Below are positions 46,927-54,557 of a stretch of DNA of 64,000 bases, in pieces. Made by a program: the position numbers and the translations under genes. This DNA comes from Streptacidiphilus fuscans (GTDB taxonomy: Bacteria > Actinomycetota > Actinomycetes > Streptomycetales > Streptomycetaceae): the NCBI RefSeq assembly GCF_015690355.1, contig NZ_JADPRT010000003.1:400474-464473 (forward strand). The letters run 5' to 3'. Below the pieces are notes generated by a model. It was not told the DNA's origin, did not search any database, and saw only the letters and a program-made list of their open reading frames with translations. Positions within the stretch are counted from its first letter, which is position 1. Each line of letters starts with the position of its first letter.

Positions 46927-48240
46927 TCAGACGAAGCGCAGCAGCCGGGCTGGGGACTCGACCGCGTCGGCGACGAAGCGGAGGAAGCCGCCCGCCGTCG
47001 CGCCGTCGCAGACCCGGTGGTCGAAGGTGAACGACAGCTGCGTCACGCTGCGCACCACCAACTGGTCGTCACCGCCCACCCACGGCTTGCGCGCGATCCG
47101 GCCCACCCCGAGCATCGCCGCCTCGGGGTGGTTGATGATCGGCGTCGAGCCGTCGACGCCGAAGACGCCGTAGTTGTTGAGGGTGAACGTCCCGCCGGTC
47201 AGTTCGGCCGGGGTGAGCGTTCCGGCGCGGGCCGACTCGGTCAGCCGCGCCATCTCCTCCGCCAGGCCCGCCGTGGTGCGCAGATGCGCGTCGCGGACGA
47301 CCGGGACGACGAGGCCGCGGTCGGTCGAGGCGGCGAAGCCGAGGTGGACCGCGCCGTGCCGGCGCACGCCGGTGGGCTTGCCGTCCGGTCCCAGCTCGAC
47401 GCTGGCGTTCAGCGCCGGGTACTGGGCGAGCGCGGCCACGCAGATCCGGGCGAAGAGCGGCAGCACGCCGACACCGACGGCGGCCTTGGCCTCCAGCAGC
47501 GCGGTCGCGTCCGCGTCCACCCAGCAGGTGGCGTCCGGGATCTCGCTCCGGCTGCGGGCGAAGCGCTCGGCCGCGACCCGCGTGGCCGCGCGGAAGGGAA
47601 TGAACTCGTCCCCAGCGGCCGTGGGTTGGGCCGGAGCGTGGGCCGCGGTCGCAGCCTGCACAGCCTGGGCGGCCTTGTTGACGTCCTCCCGCATGATCAG
47701 CCCGTCCCGGCCCGTGCCGACGACGGTGGTCAGGTCCACCCCGCTCTCGCGGGCGAACCGGCGCACGAGCGGGGAGATGACGGCGACCGCACCGGCGGCC
47801 GTCGCAACCGGCTTGGCTGCAACCGGCGGCGCCACCACGGGTGCTGCGGCAACGACCGGCTGTGCCGGGGCGGTTGCCGCTGTCGGGTGCGCAACCCGCC
47901 TGCGGCGCGGCCCGGTCGAGTGGCTGGTGCCGTAGCCGACCAGTACGTTGCCGGACCCGGAGTCCTCCGAACCGGTGGGTGTGCCCGTAGTCGGATCGCT
48001 CACCGCGACGGTGATCAGCGCTGCGCCGACCGGGACTTCGGTGCCCTCCGGCCCGGCCAGCGTGGTCACCACGCCGCCGTACGGGCAGGGCACCTCGACG
48101 ACCGCCTTGGCCGTCTCCACCTCCGCGACCGGCTGGTCGACGGCGATGACGTCGCCGACCGCGACCAGCCAGCGGACGATCTCGCCCGAGGTGAGGCCCT
48201 CGCCGAGGTCGGGCAGGGCGAATTCGCGTACCGAGGCCAT
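46927..48240 (-). CDS. bkdC: Branched-chain 2-oxoacid dehydrogenase E2
   Basis: 437 aa from the ATG at 48240; 6 bases upstream it overlaps the end of bkdB. It is the lipoyl acyltransferase core of the complex. The lipoyl domain has Lys45 (ETAKAVVEV). A peripheral-subunit-binding domain (ISPLVRRFARESGVDL, GLIMREDV) lies near residue 155, with Ala/Pro linkers on either side. The acyltransferase domain has the active-site FTFDHRVCDGATAGGF with His407 and Asp411. With E1-alpha and E1-beta in order, it degrades branched-chain keto acids and supplies starter units for branched fatty acids. Confidence 0.93.
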   Translation of the reverse strand: MASVREFALPDLGEGLTSGEIVRWLVAVGDVIAVDQPVAEVETAKAVVEVPCPYGGVVTTLAGPEGTEVPVGAALITVAVSDPTTGTPTGSEDSGSGNVLVGYGTSHSTGPRRRRVAHPTAATAPAQPVVAAAPVVAPPVAAKPVATAAGAVAVISPLVRRFARESGVDLTTVVGTGRDGLIMREDVNKAAQAVQAATAAHAPAQPTAAGDEFIPFRAATRVAAERFARSRSEIPDATCWVDADATALLEAKAAVGVGVLPLFARICVAALAQYPALNASVELGPDGKPTGVRRHGAVHLGFAASTDRGLVVPVVRDAHLRTTAGLAEEMARLTESARAGTLTPAELTGGTFTLNNYGVFGVDGSTPIINHPEAAMLGVGRIARKPWVGGDDQLVVRSVTQLSFTFDHRVCDGATAGGFLRFVADAVESPARLLRFV

Positions 48241-48245
48241 GGGCG

Positions 48246-49220
48246 TCACTGCTCCCACTGGAGTCGGGCCACGGCGTCGAGGATGCGGTCGACGCCGGGC
48301 AGGTGGTGCCGTTCCAGCATCGGCGGCGGGAAGGGGATGTCGAAGCCCGTCACCCGCAGCACCGGCGCGGCCAGGTGGTGGAAGCAGCGCTCCATGACCC
48401 GCGCCGCGATCTCGGCGCCCATGCCGCCGAAGCCGGAGGCCTCGTGCACGACCACCGCGCGCCCGGTCGCCCGGACCGCCGCGCAGACGGTTTCGTCGTC
48501 GAAGGGGACCAGCGAGCGCAGGTCGACCACGGACAGGTCCCAGCCCTCGGCCTTGGCCGCCTCGGCGGCCTCCAGACAGACGGGCACGGAGGGGCCGTAG
48601 GTCAGCAGCGTCGCCGAGGTGCCCTGGCGGCGGACGATCGCGCGGCCGATCGGCTCGACCGGCGCGGGGGTGAACTCGTCCTTGGACCAGTAGAGCCGCT
48701 TGGGCTCCAGGAAGACGACCGGGTCGTCCGAGGCGATCGACGCCCGCAGCAGCCCGTACGCGTCGCCGACCGTCGCCGGGGTGACCACGTGCAGGCCGGG
48801 GGTGTGCGTGTAGTACGCCTCGCTGGAGTCGCTGTGGTGCTCGACGCCGCCGATGCCGCCGCCGTACGGGATGCGGATGGTGATCGGCAGGGGCATCTTC
48901 CCCGCGGTGCGGTTGCGCATCTTGGCGACGTGCGAGACGAGTTGCTCGAACGCCGGGTAGGCGAACGCGTCGAACTGCATCTCCACGACCGGCCGCAGGC
49001 CGTACATGGCCATGCCGACGGCGGTGCCGAGAATGCCGGCCTCGGCCAGCGGGGTGTCCAGGCAGCGCTGCGCGCCGAACTCGGCGGCCAGGCCGTCGGT
49101 GATTCGGAAGACCCCGCCGAGCGTGCCGACGTCCTCACCGAGGACGTGCACGTCAGGGTCCTCGCGCAGCGAGTCGCGCAGCGCGGTGTTGAGCGCCTGG
49201 GCAAGCGTTGCTGTCGTCAC
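48246..49220 (-). CDS. bkdB: Branched-chain 2-oxoacid dehydrogenase E1 beta
   Basis: 324 aa, GTG start overlapping the bkdA stop. The family signature LGEDVGTLGGVFRITDGLAA is near residue 27, then LAEAGILGTAVGMAMYGLRPV and the PYGGGIGGVEHHSDS loop that contacts thiamine diphosphate. The C-terminal domain has LLTYGPSVPVCLEAAE. It pairs with BkdA to form the decarboxylating heterotetramer. Confidence 0.95.
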   Translation of the reverse strand: MTTATLAQALNTALRDSLREDPDVHVLGEDVGTLGGVFRITDGLAAEFGAQRCLDTPLAEAGILGTAVGMAMYGLRPVVEMQFDAFAYPAFEQLVSHVAKMRNRTAGKMPLPITIRIPYGGGIGGVEHHSDSSEAYYTHTPGLHVVTPATVGDAYGLLRASIASDDPVVFLEPKRLYWSKDEFTPAPVEPIGRAIVRRQGTSATLLTYGPSVPVCLEAAEAAKAEGWDLSVVDLRSLVPFDDETVCAAVRATGRAVVVHEASGFGGMGAEIAARVMERCFHHLAAPVLRVTGFDIPFPPPMLERHHLPGVDRILDAVARLQWEQ

Positions 49221-50461
49221 TTGGACTCGGCCTCCGCAGCGAGTTCCGCCGCCAACAGGGCCGCCTGTTCGCGCAGTTGGGGGGTGGGTTCGGCGTAGAC
49301 GTGGGCGAAGAGCGACATCGGGTCCAGCTCCGGGTCGGCGTGGAACTGGGTGCGCATCTCGGCGGCCAGGGCCTCGGCCGCCTCGGTCGCCTCGGCGACG
49401 CCCGCGTCGTCGATCAGGCCGTGGTCGCGCAGGTGCGCCTCCAGCATCGCCAGCGGGTCGCGGGCCTGCCAGGCGGAGACCTCGTCCGGGGTGCGGTAGC
49501 GCGTCGCGTCATCGGCGTTGGTGTGCGCCTCCAGGCGGTAGGTGACCGCCTCGACCAGCACCGGGCCGCGGCCGGAGCGGGCGTGCTCGACGGCCTCGGA
49601 CAGGACGGTGTGCATCGCGGCGGCGTCGTTGCCGTCGACCAGACGGCCGCTGATGCCGTAACCGACGGCCTTGTGCGCCAGCGTCGGCGCGGCGGACTGC
49701 TTGGCCAGCGGGACCGAGATCGCGTAGCCGTTGTTCTGCACCAGGAAGACCACCGGCGCGTTGAGCACACCGGCGAAGTTCAGCGCCTCGTGGAAGTCAC
49801 CCTCGCTGGTGCCGCCGTCGCCGACCAGCACGGTCGCCACCACGGTGTCGTCTGTCGCGCTCCGGCTCGCCTCCGCTCCGGCCGCGTGCCCCGCCCTCGT
49901 TCCTCGGTCGGAGCCCGCACCCTGCGCTTCAGCTCGCCTGCGCCGCTCGATGTCGCCGCGCAGCCGGGCCGCGTGCGCCAGGCCGACCGCGTGCGGGGCC
50001 TGGGTGGCCAGCGGGGTGGAGAGGGGGGCGACGTTGTGCTCGTACGGGTCGTAGCCGCTGTGGGCGTTGCCGCGCAGCAGGGTCAGCGCGTCGAGCGGGC
50101 GGACGCCGCGCGAGACGACCGCGAGGGTGTCGCGGTAGCTGGGGAAGAGCCAGTCGCTGTCGCGCAGCGTGGTCGCGGCAGCGATCTGGCAGGCCTCCTG
50201 GCCGGTGGAGGCGGGGTAGACGGCGAGACGACCCTGCTTGGTCAGGGTGGTGGCCTGCTGGTTGTAGCGGCGGCCGGCGACCAGGCGGCGGTAGAGGTCC
50301 CGGAGCAGCTCCGGGTCCAGCTTGGCCGCGGCGTCCGTGCCGAGGACGCGGAACGGCTCGGGGTCGGGCAGCAGCGGCGCCGGGTCGCGGCGCGGGCCGT
50401 GGGCGTCGGGCGGCCAGACGGAGCCGATCGGCGCGCCCGAGGGTTGGTCGAGAAGGGTCAT
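49217..50461 (-). CDS. bkdA: Branched-chain 2-oxoacid dehydrogenase E1 alpha
   Basis: 414 aa, ATG start. The thiamine diphosphate motif GDGGTSEGDFHEALNFAG starts at residue ~214 and ends at VQNN (~244). The substrate loop VYPASTGQEACQIAAATTL is present. Between residues ~171 and 204, an Arg/Ala/Gly-rich stretch (RRRRAEAQGAGSDRGTRAGH) breaks the pattern just before DDTVVATVLVGDGG; homologues I know of have only a few residues there. It looks like an in-frame insertion (49850-49951). The divergent Lrp gene lies 239 bases upstream. Confidence 0.93.
   Translation of the reverse strand: MTLLDQPSGAPIGSVWPPDAHGPRRDPAPLLPDPEPFRVLGTDAAAKLDPELLRDLYRRLVAGRRYNQQATTLTKQGRLAVYPASTGQEACQIAAATTLRDSDWLFPSYRDTLAVVSRGVRPLDALTLLRGNAHSGYDPYEHNVAPLSTPLATQAPHAVGLAHAARLRGDIERRRRAEAQGAGSDRGTRAGHAAGAEASRSATDDTVVATVLVGDGGTSEGDFHEALNFAGVLNAPVVFLVQNNGYAISVPLAKQSAAPTLAHKAVGYGISGRLVDGNDAAAMHTVLSEAVEHARSGRGPVLVEAVTYRLEAHTNADDATRYRTPDEVSAWQARDPLAMLEAHLRDHGLIDDAGVAEATEAAEALAAEMRTQFHADPELDPMSLFAHVYAEPTPQLREQAALLAAELAAEAESK
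49850..49951. repeat. Probable in-frame repeat insertion in E1-alpha gene
   Basis: About 100 bases inside bkdA encode low-complexity Arg/Ala/Gly residues unlike the conserved enzyme. The DNA carries similar GC-rich modules (GCTCCGGCTCGCCTCCGCTC and TCGGTCGGAGCC) at both sides. I recall comparable repeats between genes in Streptomyces, so a mobile palindromic repeat is likely, but I could not compare it directly. Confidence 0.55.
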
Positions 50462-50584
50462 CTCGGCACCTCCAGGGGGTGGGGTTGGGGGTGACGCTGG
50501 GTTGGCCCGTGAGGGTGGGGTGGAGCGGGCAGCAGAGGTCCACTCGGGAGTGCCGAGAGGGCCGTGGAGAGGGTGTCTCTCCCT

Positions 50585-50598
50585 ACCGATTGTTCGGT
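50585..50598. promoter_or_regulatory. ACCGA-N4-TCGGT palindrome in bkdA/Lrp spacer
   Basis: ACCGATTGTTCGGT is a perfect 5-4-5 inverted repeat 102 bases before the Lrp start. The same pattern, ACCGATCATTCGGT, precedes paaN at 54495-54508. The spacing and symmetry are typical of TetR-family operators. Confidence 0.6.
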
Positions 50599-50699
50599 CG
50601 AGAGATCTAACTGACTACTCTTGCGCCGCAGTGATGGACAAACGGTTCCATCGGCGCTTCATTGGAATCAGGTCGTCCACCACGGGAGGGCAGGGGGCC

Positions 50700-51194
50700 A
50701 TGACCGCTGAACAGATGGCCACGGGGGCGGAGCAGCGTCCGCTGGACCGGATCGACAAGGCGATCCTGCGCCTGTTGCAGCAGGACGGGCGTGCCTCGAT
50801 CCGCTCGGTCGCGGAGCGGGTGCACGTCTCCCGGGCCAACGCGTACGCGCGGATCGCGCGGCTGATGCAGGACGGCGTGATCCGCGGCTTCACCGCCAGG
50901 GTCGACCACGAACGCGCAGGTCAGGGCGCGTCCGCGTACGTCACGCTGAAGGTGGTGCAGAACTCCTGGCGGAGCGTGCGCAGCGCGCTGCTGGAGCTGC
51001 CGGGGGTGGAGCACATCGCGCTGGTGGGCGGGGAGTTCGACGTGCTGATGCTGGTGCACACGGTCGACAACCGGGCGCTGCGCGAGCTGGTGCTCAACCG
51101 GATCCAGTCGATCCCGGGCGTGCTGGCCACCCAGACGCTGCTGGTCTTCGAGGAGACGGAACGGATACCGGTCATGCCGGAGCTGGACAAGTAG
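50700..51194 (+). CDS. Lrp/AsnC family regulator (BkdR-like)
   Basis: 164 aa from an ATG with GGGAGGG upstream; an ATG at 50634 is less likely. The N-terminal helix-turn-helix (LDRIDKAILRLLQQDGRA, SVAERVHVSRANAYARI) leads to an RAM ligand-sensing domain (VTLKVVQNSWRSVRSALLEL, VGGEFDVLMLVHTVDNRAL). Divergent from bkdABC, it is the likely regulator of that operon (BkdR in other bacteria), responding to branched-chain amino acids or keto acids. Confidence 0.9.
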   Translation: MTAEQMATGAEQRPLDRIDKAILRLLQQDGRASIRSVAERVHVSRANAYARIARLMQDGVIRGFTARVDHERAGQGASAYVTLKVVQNSWRSVRSALLELPGVEHIALVGGEFDVLMLVHTVDNRALRELVLNRIQSIPGVLATQTLLVFEETERIPVMPELDK

Positions 51195-51237
51195 CCCGAG
51201 CGCGGCGGCGCGCCTGGACGTTCGGCCTCCGAGGCTG

Positions 51238-51864
51238 TCAGGGCGCGCGCAGGCCGTGGAAGGCGAGCTCGGTGACGGCGTCCACCACGCGGGCGGCGGC
51301 ACGGCCGTCCGCGTCCGGGCGGTACCACTCGACCAGCGAGTTGATCATGCCGAAGAGCAGGCGGGTGGCCAGCCTCGGCTCCACGTCCGCGCGCAGCTGG
51401 CCCTCGGCGACCGCCTCGGCCACCAACTCGGCGACCCGGTGGTCGAACTCGCGGCGGCGCTGCAGCGCCCACTGCTCGGCCGCGGTGTTGCCGCGCACCC
51501 GCAGCAGCAGCGTCACGTACGGGAGTTCGGCCAGCAGCACCTCGGTGGTGCGGTGCACCACGTGCTCAAGGCGCGAGAGCGCCGTGCCTCCCTGCGCCTC
51601 GGGCTCGTCGAGGATGCCGAAGAGGCCGTCCAGCGCGCGGCCCACGGCCAGCCGGAGCAGCTCCTCCTTGCCCTTGACGTGGTGGTAGATCGAGGACTTG
51701 GAGATCCCGGCCGCCCGCGACAGGTCCTCCATCGAGGTGCCGTCGTAGCCACGCTCGTTGAAGACGCCGACGGTGACGGCGAGCAACGTGTCGACCGTGT
51801 AGCTGTCTCGGCGCGCGGCGGCGCGGGCGGGGCGGGAGGTCTCGACCATGGGGTCGAGTATCAC
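51238..51864 (-). CDS. TetR family transcriptional regulator
   Basis: 208 aa from the GTG at 51864, which overlaps the stop of the acetyltransferase gene (GTGA), so the two are coupled; an ATG at 51849 is the alternative. Residues ~25-70 are the TetR helix-turn-helix (FNERGYDGTSMEDLSRAAGI, SKSSIYHHVKGKEELL). The C-terminal helical domain has no recognisable ligand signature. KSSIYHHVKGKEELLRLAV is reminiscent of PaaR/FadR-like regulators. A CTCGACC-ATGG-GGTCGAG repeat covers the internal ATG. Confidence 0.88.
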   Translation of the reverse strand: MILDPMVETSRPARAAARRDSYTVDTLLAVTVGVFNERGYDGTSMEDLSRAAGISKSSIYHHVKGKEELLRLAVGRALDGLFGILDEPEAQGGTALSRLEHVVHRTTEVLLAELPYVTLLLRVRGNTAAEQWALQRRREFDHRVAELVAEAVAEGQLRADVEPRLATRLLFGMINSLVEWYRPDADGRAAARVVDAVTELAFHGLRAP

Positions 51865-52367
51865 ATCACCTGTCTGCTCCGTCGCTCCAGCATGGTCACA
51901 TCACGCCAGCGGCCCTCGGGCGTGCGGCCGATCCGCTCCCGGGTGCCGACGACGCGGAAGCCCGCGGCGGTGTGGAGCGCCAGGCTGGCGGTGTTCTCCG
52001 GGAAGATCCCGGCCTGCAGCGTCCAGACGCCGGCCGCCTCGGTGGACGCGATCAGCGCCGCCAGCAGCGCCCGGCCGACGCCGCGTCCGCGCGCGTCCGC
52101 ACGGACGTAGATGCCGACCTCCAGCACGCCCGCGTAGACGGGCCGGGAGGAGACGGCGCTGGTCGCGGCCCAGCCGAGGACGGTCGCTGCGGCCTTCGGG
52201 TCGTCGTCGACGGCGACCAGGCGGTGGGCGGGCAACCGACCGCGGTCGAAGGCCTCCCAAGTCGGCACCTCCGTCTCGAAGGTGGCGTTCCCGGTCTCGA
52301 TGCCCTGCCGGTAGACGTCGAGCACCGCGTCCGCGTGCTCGGCCCGCATCGGGGAGATGGCGATCAC
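51861..52367 (-). CDS. GNAT acetyltransferase, phosphinothricin-acetyltransferase-like
   Basis: 168 aa from a GTG (VIAISPMRAEHADAVLDVYR). It resembles the PAT/Bar and MnaT group: GIETGNATFETEVPTWEAF, VLGWAATSAVSSRPVYAGVLE, and the acetyl-CoA motif VRADARGRGVGRALL. Such enzymes acetylate phosphinothricin or methionine derivatives, but specificity cannot be assigned. It is directly upstream of, and coupled to, the TetR gene. Confidence 0.88.
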   Translation of the reverse strand: MIAISPMRAEHADAVLDVYRQGIETGNATFETEVPTWEAFDRGRLPAHRLVAVDDDPKAAATVLGWAATSAVSSRPVYAGVLEVGIYVRADARGRGVGRALLAALIASTEAAGVWTLQAGIFPENTASLALHTAAGFRVVGTRERIGRTPEGRWRDVTMLERRSRQVM

Positions 52368-52409
52368 GGGACCAGGGTAGGGCCGCCCGATGATTGTGGT
52401 GCTATAACT

Positions 52410-52425
52410 GTTGTAGACGTACAAC
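52410..52425. promoter_or_regulatory. MarR-type operator before the exporter gene
   Basis: GTTGTA-GACG-TACAAC is a perfect 6-4-6 inverted repeat between the divergent acetyltransferase and exporter genes, 19 bases before the exporter ATG. A MarR gene is coupled to the end of the exporter, so autoregulation of the pair through this site is likely. Confidence 0.65.
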
Positions 52426-52443
52426 TACTTGCCGGGGTGAGGG

Positions 52444-53895
52444 ATGGACACAGTGGAACTCTCGTCGAGAAGGCGACTCCTGGTCCTGGCCATCTGTTGC
52501 ATGAGCCTGTTCATCGTCGGGCTCGACAGCACGATCGTGAACGTCGCACTGCCGTCCATCGCGCGTGACCTGCACTCCGACGTGTCCGGCCTGCAGTGGG
52601 TCGTGGACGCCTACGTGGTCGTGCTGGCCAGTCTGTTGATGCTGGCCGGCTCCACGGGCGACCGGCTCGGTCGGCGACGGGTCTTCCAGACGGGGCTGAC
52701 CCTGTTCACCCTCGGCTCGCTCGCGTGCAGCCTCGCGCCCAGCCTGAGCTGGCTGATCGCCGCGCGCATGCTGCAGGCGGTCGGCGGCTCGATGCTCAAC
52801 CCGGTGGCGATGTCGATCATCACCAACACCTTCATCGACGCCAAGGAGCGCGCCCGCGCGATAGGCGTCTGGGGCGCGACGGTCGGCTTCAGCATGGCGC
52901 TCGGCCCGGTCGTCGGCGGCCTGCTGGTCGGCTCGGTGGGGTGGCAGTCGATCTTCTGGATCAACATCCCCGTCGGCCTGGCCGCGATGGTCCTGGCCGG
53001 GATCTTCATCCCAGAGTCCAAGGCGCCGCGGGCGCGTCGCGTCGACCCGTGGGGACAGCTGGCCGTCATCGTGCTGCTGGGCTCGCTGACCTACGGCATC
53101 ATCGAGGCGCCGAAGGCGGGTTGGGGATCCGCGCAGTCGCTGGCCTGCTTCGGACTGGCGGCGGCCGCGCTGGTGGCACTGCTGGTCGTCGAGACGCACC
53201 GCGACGAGCCGCTGATCGAGCTGCGCTTCTTCCGCAGCGCCCCGTTCGCGGGCGCGACCGTCATCGCCGTCTGCGGGTTCGCGGCGCTCGGCGGCTTCCT
53301 CTTCCTCAACACCCTGTTCCTGCAGGACGTGCGCGGTTACAGCGCGCTGGTCGCGGGCCTCTGCACGCTGCCGATGGCCGCGGCCACGGTCGCCTTCGCG
53401 CCGCTCAGCGGTCGCATCGTCGGCTCGCGCGGACCCCGGCTGCCGCTGATCGTCGCGGGCGTCGCCATGGCCGCGAGCGCGCTGCTGCTGCTCGACCTGA
53501 GCGCGAGCACCCCGCTGTGGGTGCTGCTGCTGTCGTACCTGCTCTTCGGCGTCGGCTTCGGCATGCTGAACGCGCCGATCACCAACACGGCGGTCTCCGG
53601 CATGCCGCGCAGCCAGGCGGGCGTCGCGGCGGCGGTAGCCTCGACGAGCCGACAGGTCGGCTCGGCGCTGGGCGTCGCGGTGATCGGCTCGGCGGTGACC
53701 TCGGCCGTCGTCCTGCCGTTCAAGACCGGCTTCGCCGAGGCCAGTCACATCGGTTGGTGGATCATCCTGGGCTGCGCCCTCGCGGTGCTGGTCCTGGGCC
53801 TGGCCACGACGGGCGCGTGGGCACGCGGCACGGCGGAACAGGTCTTCGCCCCGGCGAGGACGGAGCGCGTAGGGGGAACGGTGAGTGCGAAGTGA
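52444..53895 (+). CDS. MFS exporter, DHA2 (EmrB/QacA) family
   Basis: 483 aa, ATG start, about 14 hydrophobic segments. DHA2 signatures: FIVGLDSTIVNVALPSIARD in helix 1, LLMLAGSTGDRLGRRRVF (motif A), GSMLNPVAMSIITNTF and GVWGATVGFSMALGPVVGG (motif C). It probably exports a hydrophobic drug or metabolite by proton antiport. The coupled MarR gene behind it makes drug-responsive control likely. Confidence 0.94.
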   Translation: MDTVELSSRRRLLVLAICCMSLFIVGLDSTIVNVALPSIARDLHSDVSGLQWVVDAYVVVLASLLMLAGSTGDRLGRRRVFQTGLTLFTLGSLACSLAPSLSWLIAARMLQAVGGSMLNPVAMSIITNTFIDAKERARAIGVWGATVGFSMALGPVVGGLLVGSVGWQSIFWINIPVGLAAMVLAGIFIPESKAPRARRVDPWGQLAVIVLLGSLTYGIIEAPKAGWGSAQSLACFGLAAAALVALLVVETHRDEPLIELRFFRSAPFAGATVIAVCGFAALGGFLFLNTLFLQDVRGYSALVAGLCTLPMAAATVAFAPLSGRIVGSRGPRLPLIVAGVAMAASALLLLDLSASTPLWVLLLSYLLFGVGFGMLNAPITNTAVSGMPRSQAGVAAAVASTSRQVGSALGVAVIGSAVTSAVVLPFKTGFAEASHIGWWIILGCALAVLVLGLATTGAWARGTAEQVFAPARTERVGGTVSAK

Positions 53896-54293
53896 GCGCG
53901 GAACGGGTCTACGCGGTGATGCGGCGGCTGGTCCTGGAGTCGGACGACCGACGCCAGCGGGTCGCCGACGCGCTGGGCATGAGCTTCAGCCGCGCCAAGG
54001 CGCTGCGTGCCCTGGCGGGCGGCCCGATGCGGATGAGCGCGCTCGCGGGCGTGCTGCTGACGGACAAGCCGTTCACCACGGTGGTCGTCGACGACCTGGA
54101 ACGTCGTGGGCTGGTCGCCCGTACTGCTGATCCTGCGGACCGGCGCTGCCGGGTGGTGGAGCTGACCGAGAGCGGGCGGGTGGCCGCCCGGCAGGCGACG
54201 GAGATACTCGAAACGCCGCCACGGGAGCTTGCGGCGTTGCCGCCGGAAGAGCTTGATGCTCTGGATCGCATCCTGGGGAAGTTGCACTCCTAG
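53892..54293 (+). CDS. MarR family regulator, coupled to the exporter
   Basis: 133 aa from a GTG overlapping the exporter stop. Winged helix-turn-helix: FSRAKALRALAGGPMRMSAL, TTVVVDDLERRGLVARTADP, DRRCRVVELTESG. The last residues (LHS) are encoded inside the dispersed repeat at 54271-54433, so the repeat appears to have defined the present C-terminus. The upstream palindrome at 52410 is its probable target. Confidence 0.9.
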   Translation: MSAERVYAVMRRLVLESDDRRQRVADALGMSFSRAKALRALAGGPMRMSALAGVLLTDKPFTTVVVDDLERRGLVARTADPADRRCRVVELTESGRVAARQATEILETPPRELAALPPEELDALDRILGKLHS

Positions 54294-54433
54294 GGGCGCG
54301 GGGAACTGCGCGAGAAACCACCGGCGTGCGGATGGCCCTGCTCGTTCGGCCTGCCAGCTGCGTGGGTGGCTTGTCGCGCAGTTCCCCATGGGTGGCTTGT
54401 CGCGCAGTTCCCCGCGCCCCGGGGTAGTGCAAC
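54271..54433. repeat. Dispersed inverted-repeat element, copy B
   Basis: The same ends (GTTGCACT and GTAGTGCAAC) and the same GCGCGGGGAACTGCGCGA arm as copy A at 42101-42261. Here the second arm is duplicated: a 24-bp GGGTGGCTTGTCGCGCAGTT-type block occurs at 54364-54387 and 54390-54413. The left end overlaps the MarR stop codon. Confidence 0.8.
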
Positions 54434-54494
54434 CGCGCGCGGGAGCGAAGCAGCTGCTGGTCGGGCCCCTGCGAGAAAGTGACCGTTTCTCCCG

Positions 54495-54508
54495 ACCGAT
54501 CATTCGGT
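54495..54508. promoter_or_regulatory. ACCGA-N4-TCGGT palindrome upstream of paaN
   Basis: ACCGATCATTCGGT, 50 bases before the paaN start, a perfect 5-4-5 inverted repeat. It matches the one in the bkd/Lrp spacer, so a common regulator is likely. Confidence 0.65.
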
Positions 54509-54557
54509 TACCGTAGGTGCTGGCACAGTCGCCAGGACCCACGAGGAGTGCGTTGCC

